From Imperialibacter sp040222815 (lineage in GTDB: Bacteria; Bacteroidota; Bacteroidia; Cytophagales; Cyclobacteriaceae): 64,000 bases of DNA. Below are positions 8,095 through 16,365 of this stretch, piece after piece (the first letter of the stretch is position 1; every line of letters begins with the position of its first letter). The translations under genes and the position numbers were made by a program. A model generated the notes under the pieces. That model did not search any database, was not told the DNA's origin, and worked only from the letters and a program-made list of their open reading frames with translations. The stretch spans positions 372,001 through 436,000 of the forward strand of contig NZ_JAVKCH010000015.1 of the NCBI RefSeq assembly GCF_040222815.1, read 5' to 3'.

Positions 8095-9120
8095 ATGAAC
8101 CTAGCAACATTTAATGATAACGTAAGACTGCTCAACAAATTGAGCTGGCGCAAGGCTGTCAATGGCGGCAAGCTGCTGGCTAGCTTCCTGGTGAGCAAGC
8201 AGCTGGGCAAGGCACGTCACAGCGGGCTACCAATTAGCCTGGCCATAGAACCTACTACTGCCTGCAATCTGCGTTGTCCTGAATGTCCCAGCGGACTGAG
8301 GTCATTTAGCCGCCCAACGGGAAAAATTGCCCTGCCATTCTTTCAAAAAATCATTGATGAGGCGCACAGCCATTTGCTCTACCTCACCTTCTACTTTCAG
8401 GGGGAGCCTTATCTTCATCCTGATTTTCTGGAAATGGTGAGTTATGCACACCAAAAGAAAATATACACTGCAACCTCCACAAATGCACATTTCCTTTCGG
8501 ACGAAATGGCCAGAAAGACTATTGAGTCAGGCCTCGACAGGCTTATCATCTCTATTGACGGGGCCACGCAGGACACCTACGCCTCTTACCGTAAAGAAGG
8601 GAAGCTCCAGGAAGTAATAAACGGCACCAAAAGGCTTGTCAAGTGGAAAAAGGAGTTAGGTTCAAAAACCCCACACTTGATCTTTCAATTTTTAGTAGTC
8701 AAACCAAACGAGCATGAGATTGACGAAATAAAAGAACTGGGGAAGGAACTCGGTATTGATGAGGTTAGGTTCAAAACTGCCCAAATTTATGACTACGAAA
8801 ACGGATCTCCTCTCATTCCGACCATCAGCAAGTATTCCCGATACAGTCAAAATGGTGAAGGAAAGTGGTCTCTGAAAAACGTCCTTCGCAATGAATGCTG
8901 GAAAATGTGGCACTCAGGAGTAATCACCTGGGATGGCAAAATGGTGCCCTGCTGCTTCGACAAAGACGCCACCCATTCGATGGGGAACGTTTCGGAAAAT
9001 TCAATGGCCGAGATTTGGAGGGGAGCGTCGTACAATCGATTCAGAAACGCTTTGTTGCGTTCTAGAAAGGACATCGACATTTGCAAGAATTGCAGCGAGG
9101 GCGGGGCGGTATGGGCTTAG
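8095..9120 (+). CDS. Radical SAM/SPASM domain protein
   Basis: A 341-residue enzyme. The radical SAM 4Fe-4S motif CNLRCPEC is at about residues 60-67, followed by strands typical of the fold (YFQGEPYLHPDF, LIISIDGATQDTYASYR). The C-terminal SPASM-type region has WKMWHSGVITWDGKMVPCC, GNVSENSMAEIW and a final CKNC, giving Cys ligands for an auxiliary cluster. SPASM proteins mature peptides or modify other substrates; no precursor peptide is evident nearby. It is divergent from the DUF4105 gene. The substrate cannot be assigned. Confidence 0.88.
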   Translation: MNLATFNDNVRLLNKLSWRKAVNGGKLLASFLVSKQLGKARHSGLPISLAIEPTTACNLRCPECPSGLRSFSRPTGKIALPFFQKIIDEAHSHLLYLTFYFQGEPYLHPDFLEMVSYAHQKKIYTATSTNAHFLSDEMARKTIESGLDRLIISIDGATQDTYASYRKEGKLQEVINGTKRLVKWKKELGSKTPHLIFQFLVVKPNEHEIDEIKELGKELGIDEVRFKTAQIYDYENGSPLIPTISKYSRYSQNGEGKWSLKNVLRNECWKMWHSGVITWDGKMVPCCFDKDATHSMGNVSENSMAEIWRGASYNRFRNALLRSRKDIDICKNCSEGGAVWA

Positions 9121-9124
9121 TTTT

Positions 9125-9286
9125 CTACTTTTGGGCTGTTTCTTTTAGCGCCTTCTGGATGTCGGCTTCGCTACAGCCACAGCCTTTTGCACACCCCTTG
9201 TCAACTTTCAGGCTCAGATAAATCTTTCTCCCCAGGAATACGACGGCACCTGCAAATAATAACCCGATGATAATTGTTTCGATCAT
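9125..9286 (-). CDS. FeoB-associated Cys-rich membrane protein (53 aa)
   Basis: A 53-residue protein: one N-terminal membrane helix (MIETIIIGLLFAGAVVFL), a basic stretch RKIYLSLKVDK, then the Cys cluster CAKGCGC and an acidic/basic tail ending ETAQK. This matches the FeoB-associated Cys-rich family, small membrane proteins often found beside the ferrous iron transporter FeoB. No feoA or feoB is in this window. It starts 34 bases after the inositol monophosphatase stop and is probably the last gene of that minus-strand run. The 3' end lies 4 bases from the convergent radical SAM stop. Confidence 0.75.
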   Translation of the reverse strand: MIETIIIGLLFAGAVVFLGRKIYLSLKVDKGCAKGCGCSEADIQKALKETAQK

Positions 9287-9320
9287 TTCAGTAAGTCAAC
9301 GGTAGTATTGCTGCTGAAGT

Positions 9321-10118
9321 TCAGTCTAACCAGAATTTCTTAATCGTACCAAGCAGCTCGCTTTGTATGCCACAGCCGGCAATAAGTTCCCGGCCAAATA
9401 TGTAGTTGTCGCCCCCTTTGAAGTCCGTGACGGTACCACCTGCCTCCGTCACCAGTAAGACGCCCGCTGCAACATCCCAGGAATTCAGGTTGAACTCAAA
9501 AAACGCTTCAAAACGGCCGCACGCAACATAGGCTAAGTCCACCGCTGCACTGCCCATCCTTCTGAGCCCATGAGAAGACTTCATCAATTCATTAAGAATA
9601 TTCAAATAGGGCATCATCTTTCCAAAGTCATTGTATGGAAAGCCCGTGGCCAGCAGCGACTCATTTATTTGGGTAGCATTTGACACCCTAATTGGCTTTC
9701 CATTGCAGAAGGCTCCCTTACCCTTGATAGCATGAAAACACTCGTCACGATTTACCTCATATACAACACCCAGAATCGCCTGCTTGTCTCGCACCAGCGC
9801 CAGGCTAACTGAATAAATGGGAAGACCGTGCACAAAGTTTGTGGTGCCGTCAAGCGGGTCTATCACCCACTGTAAGGCTCCCTCTGAACTGGCCACAGTA
9901 CCTTCCTCAGTAATAAAGCCAGCTTCCGGCAGCACCTCCCTCAGGCGCTCTACAATCATCTCTTCACATGCCTTGTCAACGTAGGACACTAAATTGTTGT
10001 GCCCCTTTAGTTCTATCATGTCAGGTGTAAAGCCTTCTGCCTCTTTTTTCAAAAATTGCCCGGCTTCCTTACTTATGGCTATTACGTGGTGAACAAGTGT
10101 TTCTAATGGTATTTCCAT
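9321..10118 (-). CDS. Inositol monophosphatase family protein
   Basis: A 265-residue Mg-dependent phosphatase of the IMPase/SuhB family, acting on inositol phosphates or related sugar phosphates in the cytoplasm. Metal-binding motifs are complete: the Glu pair in FITEEGT near residue 70, WVIDPLDGTTNFVHG near residues 84-98, and the C-terminal NSWDVAAGVLLVTEAGG near 210. Length is normal. It follows rsmI by 7 bases and precedes the small Cys-rich gene, so it sits in one minus-strand operon. The exact substrate cannot be read. Confidence 0.9.
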   Translation of the reverse strand: MEIPLETLVHHVIAISKEAGQFLKKEAEGFTPDMIELKGHNNLVSYVDKACEEMIVERLREVLPEAGFITEEGTVASSEGALQWVIDPLDGTTNFVHGLPIYSVSLALVRDKQAILGVVYEVNRDECFHAIKGKGAFCNGKPIRVSNATQINESLLATGFPYNDFGKMMPYLNILNELMKSSHGLRRMGSAAVDLAYVACGRFEAFFEFNLNSWDVAAGVLLVTEAGGTVTDFKGGDNYIFGRELIAGCGIQSELLGTIKKFWLD

Positions 10119-10125
10119 CGTGATA

Positions 10126-10800
10126 TTACTTTCCAGATACGACGATTACAATTTCCCCTTTGGGTGGCTTTGCCTGAAAATGAGCCAAAACCTCCGTTGC
10201 GCTTCCGGTAATAGTCTCTTCATAGAGCTTGGAGAGCTCCCTACTAACCGAAACCATCCGATCGCCGCCAAGTAAGGTAACAAACATTTCAAGAGTTTTT
10301 ACCAACCTGTGTGGCGATTCGTAATAAATCACCGCTCTTTCCTCTTCTTTTATGGCTTCTATTTTAGTCTGTTTACCCTTTTTGTGAGGAAGAAAACCCT
10401 CGAATATAAATCGATCACAAGGAAACCCACTTTTAACAACTGCAGGAATGAGCGCTGTGGGCCCTGGTAAACAATCGATCACAATACCTGCGCTTATGGC
10501 CTCCCTCACTATCAGGTAACCAGGGTCGGATATACCGGGGGTTCCTGCGTCAGAAATCAACGCCATGCTCTCACCTGCTTTCAACCTTCCCACAAGGTCA
10601 CTTACTACTTTATGTTCATTGAAAATGTGGAAGCTTTTTAGGGGTTTGCTGATTTCATAGTGCTTAAGAAGGTTTCCCGACGTGCGGGTATCTTCCGCCA
10701 ATATCACATCCACCTCCCTCAATACCCTTAAGGCTCTGAGAGTGATGTCCTCCAGGTTACCAATCGGCGTCGGAACGAGATATAGCTTCGCTGCCGCCAT
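10126..10800 (-). CDS. rsmI: 16S rRNA (cytidine1402-2'-O)-methyltransferase
   Basis: RsmI methylates the 2'-O of C1402 in 16S rRNA. The tetrapyrrole-methylase-like fold is clear: LYLVPTPIGNLEDITLRAL at the start, LAEDTRTSGNLL near residue 34, ISDAGTPGISDPG near 82, and a C-terminal ending KGEIVIVVSG. At 224 residues it lacks the extra C-terminal domain of the about 286-residue E. coli protein, which is usual for this phylum. Its ATG directly follows the stop of the upstream pterin dehydratase gene, with no gap. Confidence 0.93.
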   Translation of the reverse strand: MAAAKLYLVPTPIGNLEDITLRALRVLREVDVILAEDTRTSGNLLKHYEISKPLKSFHIFNEHKVVSDLVGRLKAGESMALISDAGTPGISDPGYLIVREAISAGIVIDCLPGPTALIPAVVKSGFPCDRFIFEGFLPHKKGKQTKIEAIKEEERAVIYYESPHRLVKTLEMFVTLLGGDRMVSVSRELSKLYEETITGSATEVLAHFQAKPPKGEIVIVVSGK

Positions 10801-11034
10801 CTATTTCAAGAGCGCATCTATCACGCTCGCAAGCTTCCTGTCCTTCTCAGTCACAGTATTGCCCGCACTGTGGGTGGTCAACTCTATGGTCACCTTATTA
10901 TAAACGTTGCTCCAATTAGGGTGGTGATCCATTTTCTCTGCTTCAATGGCTACCTTTGTCATAAACCCGAATGCTTCAACAAAATTCTTGAAGGTAATTT
11001 CTCGTGCAAGTTTGTTGTTCTCTTCTGTCCACAT
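10801..11034 (-). CDS. Pterin-4a-carbinolamine dehydratase
   Basis: A 77-residue protein that dehydrates 4a-hydroxytetrahydrobiopterin in recycling of the pterin cofactor of aromatic amino acid hydroxylases. The signature AEKMDHHPNWSNVYNKV with the catalytic His pair is present, followed by the family's VTIELTTHSAG. It is the short form without the first strand. No phenylalanine hydroxylase is in the window, so its partner is unknown. It is 6 bases downstream of the lipoprotein methyltransferase gene, and its stop abuts the rsmI start. Confidence 0.9.
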   Translation of the reverse strand: MWTEENNKLAREITFKNFVEAFGFMTKVAIEAEKMDHHPNWSNVYNKVTIELTTHSAGNTVTEKDRKLASVIDALLK

Positions 11035-11040
11035 AACATT

Positions 11041-11739
11041 TTATCTTTTAGTGGCGGTAATGATGTACTGGTAGGGTAGCGTCTTCGCATCTACCTCTTT
11101 TATGGTAAACCCCACTGCCTTCAATTCGTTCACGAGTTTTTGGCTCGAAACCCAAAAATTATCAGGCGGCGTTACCGGAGACCGTTCGGGCTTGAAGTCA
11201 ACAATCACCAGTTGCCCCCCATCTTTTAGCCCACTCCTTATTTCTGCAAAGTACTTCTTCCTCTCCGGCAAAAAAGAGGCGGTATTGACTATGAGTACTC
11301 CGTCAGCTTCGTTCAACGCAATGCCGGGGGTTTCCGGCACTGTCTTTCTCGTCTCTATCCCACCTACGTTCGTTGGCAACTTCGTAGCCTCCTCTTCTAT
11401 GTGATGCAAAAAGTTGTCGTCAATATCAATAGCTATCACATTGGCCCCTGATGCGGCCAACCTAAGAGTGAAATAGCCTGTTCCAGCACCAATATCGGCT
11501 ATTTTCTTCCCCTGGGTATCACCAAACTTCTGTATGACCTCGTCAGGCATTTGCCAGCTGTCCCGATCCGGATCTTCAAACTCATCAGAAAGCAAGTCTC
11601 CCCCGCCAACAGCAACACTCTCAGTTCCAACCACGTCCTTTTTTTGGCCTGACTCATCATTGTTAGCTGTCTCTCCGCCACATGACGTTAATACAATGCC
11701 CACAATCGTAATAACCAGGAACCGTTGAAAGCTAATCAT
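11041..11739 (-). CDS. Lipoprotein with class I SAM-methyltransferase domain
   Basis: A 232-residue protein. A type II signal peptide (FLVITIVGIVLTSCGG) puts the lipidated Cys at about residue 20, followed by an acidic linker. A class I methyltransferase fold then begins: IADIGAGTGYFTLRLA near 80-95 (motif I), AIDIDDNFL (motif II), ADGVLIVNTASFLPERK and GGQLVIVDFKP (motif post-III). The domain appears complete. If lipidated, it would act outside the cytoplasm where SAM is not expected, so either the signal is not used or the domain has another role. A -7 box lies 4 bases before its start. Confidence 0.82.
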   Translation of the reverse strand: MISFQRFLVITIVGIVLTSCGGETANNDESGQKKDVVGTESVAVGGGDLLSDEFEDPDRDSWQMPDEVIQKFGDTQGKKIADIGAGTGYFTLRLAASGANVIAIDIDDNFLHHIEEEATKLPTNVGGIETRKTVPETPGIALNEADGVLIVNTASFLPERKKYFAEIRSGLKDGGQLVIVDFKPERSPVTPPDNFWVSSQKLVNELKAVGFTIKEVDAKTLPYQYIITATKR

Positions 11740-11740
11740 A

Positions 11741-12001
11741 TTACAAAGATATAACGCCCTCCACCGACTTCACCGTAACATAGACTTCAACCACTTCCTC
11801 GCTCGACTCAACGATCTTTTCCAAAGTCAAACTGGTGTACCGGTTATTGCTGGAGCTCCGCAAGCTTAGTTTTCCAACAGGGAGCAAACTTTCCACATCA
11901 GCAACTTTTTCGCTTGGAACAATAAATTTAAAGATATAAGCGCCTGGAAATGTGTGCTCTTGTTCCAGCTTCTCCTTGAAAGAAACGATTTGCGGGTCCA
12001 T
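11741..12001 (-). CDS. DUF493 family protein
   Basis: An 86-residue protein starting at MDPQIVSFKEKL; an in-frame upstream extension to 12049 runs through a terminator hairpin and is rejected. The sequence FPGAYIFKFIVPS and the ferredoxin-like alternation of strands, ending in YVTVKSVEGVISL, fit DUF493 (YbeD-like), small cytoplasmic proteins thought to be regulatory ACT-like folds. The gene is the first of the minus-strand run to the Cys-rich gene. Its stop lies one base before the methyltransferase start. Confidence 0.8.
   Translation of the reverse strand: MDPQIVSFKEKLEQEHTFPGAYIFKFIVPSEKVADVESLLPVGKLSLRSSSNNRYTSLTLEKIVESSEEVVEVYVTVKSVEGVISL
11744..11751 (-). promoter_or_regulatory. Candidate -7 box of the lipoprotein methyltransferase (TATCTTTG)
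   Basis: Read on the minus strand, TATCTTTG matches the TAnnTTTG consensus and ends four bases before the ATG at 11739. It lies inside the last codons of the DUF493 gene, so it would be an internal promoter giving a leaderless transcript. The position is exact; activity is inferred. Confidence 0.5.
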
Positions 12002-12022
12002 TCTTGCGTGTTGTAAAAGAAA

Positions 12023-12056
12023 AAAGGAGTTACCAAAAAATATCGGCAACTCCTTT
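12023..12056 (-). terminator. Intrinsic terminator after the PpiD-like gene
   Basis: A 12-bp stem (12023-12034 with 12045-12056) and a 10-base loop. In minus-strand RNA every position pairs (one G-U), while plus-strand RNA has an A-C mismatch, so the minus direction is favoured. A T-rich tract (TTTCTTTT) follows on the minus strand. It separates the PpiD-like gene from DUF493. Confidence 0.85.
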
Positions 12057-12075
12057 CTTTAACTTCTAAATATTA

Positions 12076-14184
12076 TCAGAAAAACTTATAACGCTCATCT
12101 TCTATCTCGGCAAACTCCCGAATAGCCTGCGATAAGCTAAATGATATTCTCGACTGACGACGCTGACTCAGTTGATCTTTGAATGTGCTGAAATCTGCCA
12201 CTTCCGGAGCCTCTGTGATAGAAACAGTTTCAACTATTACTACTCCATTGTCTGCCTTCACCAGACCTGACCTTTCGCCCGCTGCCAGCGCAAATGCCTG
12301 TCCAACAGCTTCAGGTGCATTACCCACACCTGTAAGTGCGTTGGCGCTTAGCTTCAAATCGCTCATTGTATACACTGTGGCGTCAGCTCCCATTTGCTCG
12401 CTGATTTCATCCAGTGTGCCCGTTTTAGCTTTGAGTTGATCAGCAATTACAGCCGCCTTCTTTTCATCCTTTACCTTTTTAGTAATGTCGTCTCTCACAG
12501 CACTCAGCTCTACGAGTCCTTTTGGCTGCTCCCCGGTCATGGCTGCCACTATATACTCGCTATCCAGCTCATAAACCTCTGATACTTTGCCTACACTGCC
12601 GTCGTTGAATAACCAGATGATAATTGTTCTGGCATCAGAAAGGCCGCCGAAACGACGAGCATTTGGTGCTACTCCCTTCGCTTCTTCTACTTCAAGGCCC
12701 TTTTCTGCAGCATTGGCCCGGAACTGCTCCAGATTTTCGCTGCTCAATGCAAACATGTCTGCATCACGATACGCCATATTGCGGGTATCATCGCTGGCAA
12801 TAATTTCTTTCTCGATAGTAGCTACTTTGTAGGTAGTGTTTGTTTTTACAGCAGTTACCTCTATGATATGATAACCGAAATCTGTCTCAACTACGTCATT
12901 CAGCAGACCCGTTTTTGAAGCATCAAATACAGCCTTCTCGAATGGCTCAACCATGCGGCCTTCACCAAACCAACCCAAATCACCACCTCTGGTAGCGGTG
13001 CCGTCAGTTCCGTGAATACGAGCCATTTCGGCAAAACTTGCACCCTTTTTTATTTCACTTAGAATCTGTCTGGCTTCTGCTTTAGCTGCGCTTTTTGCTG
13101 CCTCACTCTCATCCTCTCCTTTGAAAAGGATATGACTCGCACGAGCATAGCCGGTTGTGCCTTCCGCTTTCTTGGATAGCTTGTAGATCGTGTACCTGTC
13201 ATTGGCTAAGATTGGACCGATGATGTCGCCTTCTTGCATCGTTTTAATGGTGTCGTTCAATGACGCTGGTAGCTGATCAGGTGTGTATGTTCTAAAAGGT
13301 GTTTGTGCATCAGAGTTGGCTCTGGCGAAAAGCGAGTCGTTCTTCGACTGTGCCAATAAACTTTTAATCTCGTTAATCTCTTCGATCACCGCAGCTGTAT
13401 CATCAGCGGAAGCAATGATAGGGAAAGAAATGTACTCAAGAGACCGTGAGAGCTCTCTTTGGTATTGGTCGGCGTTGCTCTTCAAGTACGCCTGCAGATC
13501 AGCGTCGGTTACGGTAACAGAAGAATCGCTAACGGTGTAATAAGGGACGTAGAGGTATTTTACTTCAGCGATTTTATTGGCTTGAGTATATTCCCTCTTA
13601 GCCTCCTCCTGAGTAACATAATTAGTTTGGAGAAATAAATTGTCAAACTTCAGCATTAACCTTGCCGGAGCCAGAGTACCCTCAAAATTGTACCACGCTG
13701 CCTGCTGTTGTGCGGGCATAGCGCTAAGATTCTGCAAATACGTGATAATCTGATCTTTGTCAAACTGGCCAGTTTCAGGGTTGGTAAACGCCTGAACGAT
13801 TTCGGGGCTGATGTTATTACCCTGAACCATATCAACAACTTCTTCGTCAGATACAGTTATTCCCAGCCCGGCGAACTCTTCTTCATAGGCATACTTGTTG
13901 ACCAGCAAATCCCACGCTTGCTGTCTGATGGAGTACATGTCGTCACCACTAGGGCTTCGTCCCTGACTCATTTGAAAGTTGAACGAAAGTTCATCTACCT
14001 TGCTCTGAAATTCATCAAGCTTAATAGTGGTGCCATTAATTTCGCCTATCTCGTTCGTATTGCCGCCCAACAAGGTCGAGTTTGGGCCAAGCAAATCTCC
14101 CCCTACTACGAATAGCCCCAACCCAACAGCAATAATACCTACTGCCAACCCAGTTCTCTCTCTTATTTTATTAATGAAACCCAT
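12076..14184 (-). CDS. PpiD/SurA-like periplasmic peptidylprolyl isomerase
   Basis: A protein of about 702 residues starting at MGFINKIRERTG. The single N-terminal membrane helix (LAVGIIAVGLGLFVVGG) leaves the rest in the periplasm, as in PpiD. A SurA-N-like chaperone region covers roughly residues 40-260, a parvulin rotamase domain about 340-440 (ARASHILFKG, GGDLGWFGEGRMVEPFE, TDFGYHIIEV), and a second, degenerate PPIase-like part continues to the C-terminus. It likely helps fold outer-membrane and secreted proteins. It ends the envelope cluster that starts at coaX and is followed by a strong terminator. Confidence 0.88.
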   Translation of the reverse strand: MGFINKIRERTGLAVGIIAVGLGLFVVGGDLLGPNSTLLGGNTNEIGEINGTTIKLDEFQSKVDELSFNFQMSQGRSPSGDDMYSIRQQAWDLLVNKYAYEEEFAGLGITVSDEEVVDMVQGNNISPEIVQAFTNPETGQFDKDQIITYLQNLSAMPAQQQAAWYNFEGTLAPARLMLKFDNLFLQTNYVTQEEAKREYTQANKIAEVKYLYVPYYTVSDSSVTVTDADLQAYLKSNADQYQRELSRSLEYISFPIIASADDTAAVIEEINEIKSLLAQSKNDSLFARANSDAQTPFRTYTPDQLPASLNDTIKTMQEGDIIGPILANDRYTIYKLSKKAEGTTGYARASHILFKGEDESEAAKSAAKAEARQILSEIKKGASFAEMARIHGTDGTATRGGDLGWFGEGRMVEPFEKAVFDASKTGLLNDVVETDFGYHIIEVTAVKTNTTYKVATIEKEIIASDDTRNMAYRDADMFALSSENLEQFRANAAEKGLEVEEAKGVAPNARRFGGLSDARTIIIWLFNDGSVGKVSEVYELDSEYIVAAMTGEQPKGLVELSAVRDDITKKVKDEKKAAVIADQLKAKTGTLDEISEQMGADATVYTMSDLKLSANALTGVGNAPEAVGQAFALAAGERSGLVKADNGVVIVETVSITEAPEVADFSTFKDQLSQRRQSRISFSLSQAIREFAEIEDERYKFF

Positions 14185-14255
14185 ATCGTCGTTTTTAGCG
14201 AGCCGCAAAATAATATCATTCGAAGCTAAAATCAAAATGGAGGTTCGAGGTTTTA

Positions 14256-15542
14256 CTAGCCTCTATCTTCCTCATTTTGAACCGTTAGCTTCACTCTGTC
14301 AATCCTGTTGTCGGTTTTTGAATAAACGGTGATCACGAAAGGGGCGACCTCTATTATGTCGTTTACTTCGGGAATGTTTTCGTTCACAGAAAGTATCAGA
14401 CCGCCGAGCGTTTCGTAATCTCCCACCGGCAAGTTCAAATCGTACCTATCGTTGAGGTAATCAATCTCAAGCCTCGCACTTAGTATGTAATTTCTTTGGT
14501 CGATTTTTTCTTCTACGAGGTCCTCATCGTCATCGTGCTCATCGTTGATCTCTCCAAAAATTTCCTCGATGATGTCTTCCATACTTACGATACCCGACGT
14601 CCCTCCGTACTCATCTACCACCAATGCAAGGCTCTTTCTTTCGGTCAGGAACTGAATCATCAGCTCATTAACAAGAGAAGTTTCGGTAACGATAATGATT
14701 GGCGTTAAAATCGACTTGATGTCCTTCGGCTTTTTGAATACCTCAAGCGAATGACAGTACCCTATCACTTCGTCAATCGTGTTCTTATAAATAACAATTT
14801 TTGAATGTCCACTTTCAATAAAAGCATTTTTTAGTTCCTCTATCCCATCTTCAATGTCAACGGCCACAATCTCCGGGCGTGGAACCATACAGTCTCTCAC
14901 TTTAACCGTCTTAAACTCAAGGGCATTATTGAAAATTTTCGCATCAACCTCCCTGTTGTCATTCTGGTTCTCGCTTGTCGACAAGTTTTTCAGGTAATTA
15001 TTGAGGTCAATCAGTCCAAAAATGGGCTTGTCCTCAGAGTACTCGAACCTAAGTATTTTTGTTATGACAAACTTGGATGAAAGAACGATGATGAATACAA
15101 AGGGGTAAAGCACATAGTAGATCATCAAAATTGGTACTGCAAACAATGTGAGCAGCCAATCTGGATTGATCATAAAAATACTCTTGGGCGTATATTCGGC
15201 CGTGATGATCACTATAAAAGTTGAAAGCAGGGTTTGAATTAGTCCCACCGTCACATCGTTTCTCAAAGAGTCCGGAAGGCTTGTCGCCAGCCAGGGCTCG
15301 AGCAGCCCGGCCATGTAGTACCCATACAATACCAACGAAATAGTGTTCCCTACAAGCGTCGTGCTTATAAACTGGGATGGATTTTTTACAAACCGGGTTA
15401 AAATTTGTCCTGAAATAGCTCCCTGCTTACGTAGCAGTTCGATGTGAAGTCGATTGGCAGAGACAAACGCAATTTCTACACCCGAAAAGAAGGCTGAAAA
15501 AGCCAGGCAAATAAGAATAATTATGACTTGGTTTGGATCCAT
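14256..15542 (-). CDS. CNNM/CorC-type transporter with CBS domains
   Basis: A 428-residue membrane protein of the hemolysin-C/CorC family. An N-terminal DUF21/CNNM membrane domain (about residues 1-170, four helices, with FSAFFSGVEIAFVSANR) is followed by a CBS pair (about 200-330, VRDCMVPRPEIVAVD and ALVVDEYGGTSGIVSMEDIIEEI) and a C-terminal CorC_HlyC domain (about 345-420). Such proteins are linked to Mg/Co efflux; the gliding protein GldE of the same phylum has the same layout, so the exact role is open. It lies between the 50-residue membrane protein and the PpiD-like gene. Confidence 0.88.
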   Translation of the reverse strand: MDPNQVIIILICLAFSAFFSGVEIAFVSANRLHIELLRKQGAISGQILTRFVKNPSQFISTTLVGNTISLVLYGYYMAGLLEPWLATSLPDSLRNDVTVGLIQTLLSTFIVIITAEYTPKSIFMINPDWLLTLFAVPILMIYYVLYPFVFIIVLSSKFVITKILRFEYSEDKPIFGLIDLNNYLKNLSTSENQNDNREVDAKIFNNALEFKTVKVRDCMVPRPEIVAVDIEDGIEELKNAFIESGHSKIVIYKNTIDEVIGYCHSLEVFKKPKDIKSILTPIIIVTETSLVNELMIQFLTERKSLALVVDEYGGTSGIVSMEDIIEEIFGEINDEHDDDEDLVEEKIDQRNYILSARLEIDYLNDRYDLNLPVGDYETLGGLILSVNENIPEVNDIIEVAPFVITVYSKTDNRIDRVKLTVQNEEDRG

Positions 15543-15627
15543 TAGCTTTGAAAGCCTCTATTGCCTTGCAAAGAAGAAGAACAAATCTTGTTACCCGACT
15601 TGCCCTTGAAATGTTTATTTCGGTTTA

Positions 15628-15780
15628 TCATTTCACAAATTTATACAAAAGTAGCAGACAAACACTGATCATTAGGATCCAGTATGAATGCACCAGACCG
15701 ACGGTCATCGTTTGATGAACGCCGATAATCAAAAAACCAACACTGAGTGTCAGCAATATAATACCCCAACCTTTCTTCAT
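15628..15780 (-). CDS. Small two-helix membrane protein (50 aa)
   Basis: A 50-residue open frame not resembling a known family to me. It begins MKKGWGIILLTLSVGFLIIG and ends LLLLYKFVK, with two hydrophobic segments (about 6-22 and 31-46) separated by a short polar loop with HQTM and HSYW. Its ATG overlaps the lptC stop by 4 bases (ATGA), a strong sign of translational coupling and of a real gene. The two short Lys-rich ends suggest a hairpin with both termini in the cytoplasm. It may work with LptC or the CNNM protein. Confidence 0.65.
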   Translation of the reverse strand: MKKGWGIILLTLSVGFLIIGVHQTMTVGLVHSYWILMISVCLLLLYKFVK

Positions 15781-16310
15781 TGCGGGTCATCTATAGTCAA
15801 CGTTCCTGTTGGCTTGGTGATGGAATAACTTGAAAAATCCTGGCGGGCTGTCATTCCTTCTCCAGTATGGATTTCGCCTTCAGACCTAATAGTAACAAAT
15901 TTATCAGTGAAAATCTCTTCTTTTATCGGGGTCCAGTACAACTCTTCTGTGTTTAGCTCATCTCCATCCAAAAGGCTGATAACAACCACATTCCCCTCTG
16001 CCTTATAAAGGTTCTCCTTAGCATTTTTCTCTCCTCTATCGGCTCTAAGGGTGGATGACTTAGTGCCATCTTTCTCAAAAAACTCAATGTAAACACCGTC
16101 AGGAAACTCTCTGTCGCCATTCTCGAACTCAAATTGCGTTGGCGCTTCGAGCCTGATTCTTACTTTAGCAGAGTCACTAAACAAGGTGACCACGTCTTTG
16201 ATCTCCATAACAGGCCCCTCGTAAAGCGGCATGTCCGACATGTCTTCCTTTTTTTCGCAAGAAAACATAAGAAGAACAAAAGAAATAAGATAACCTAAGC
16301 AGACTCTCAT
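15777..16310 (-). CDS. lptC: LPS export protein LptC (lipoprotein form)
   Basis: A 177-residue protein. The frame is open further upstream (to 16418) but that part crosses a terminator; the ATG at 16310 gives a lipoprotein signal (MRVCLGYLISFVLLMFSCEKK). The LptC beta-jellyroll follows, with PVMEIKDVVTLFSDSAKVRI, LRADRGEKN, NLYKAEGNVVV and ELYWTPIKEEIFTD, the typical OstA-like repeats. LptC links the LptB2FG inner-membrane extractor to LptA in LPS transport. Here it would be lipid-anchored rather than held by a helix as in E. coli. The TPR and barrel genes lie upstream. Confidence 0.85.
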   Translation of the reverse strand: MRVCLGYLISFVLLMFSCEKKEDMSDMPLYEGPVMEIKDVVTLFSDSAKVRIRLEAPTQFEFENGDREFPDGVYIEFFEKDGTKSSTLRADRGEKNAKENLYKAEGNVVVISLLDGDELNTEELYWTPIKEEIFTDKFVTIRSEGEIHTGEGMTARQDFSSYSITKPTGTLTIDDPQ

Positions 16311-16321
16311 ATAAATAAAAA

Positions 16322-16346
16322 ACGGTCGCTGCGTTACAACGACCGT
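16322..16346 (-). terminator. Intrinsic terminator after the TPR gene
   Basis: A 7-bp GC-rich stem (16322-16328 with 16340-16346) with an 11-base loop, followed on the minus strand by TTTTTATTTAT. It lies between the TPR gene and the lptC start at 16310, leaving about 12 bases, so lptC expression needs read-through or a promoter upstream. Confidence 0.7.
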
Positions 16347-16365
16347 CTCAATTAGGTTGTTATCC

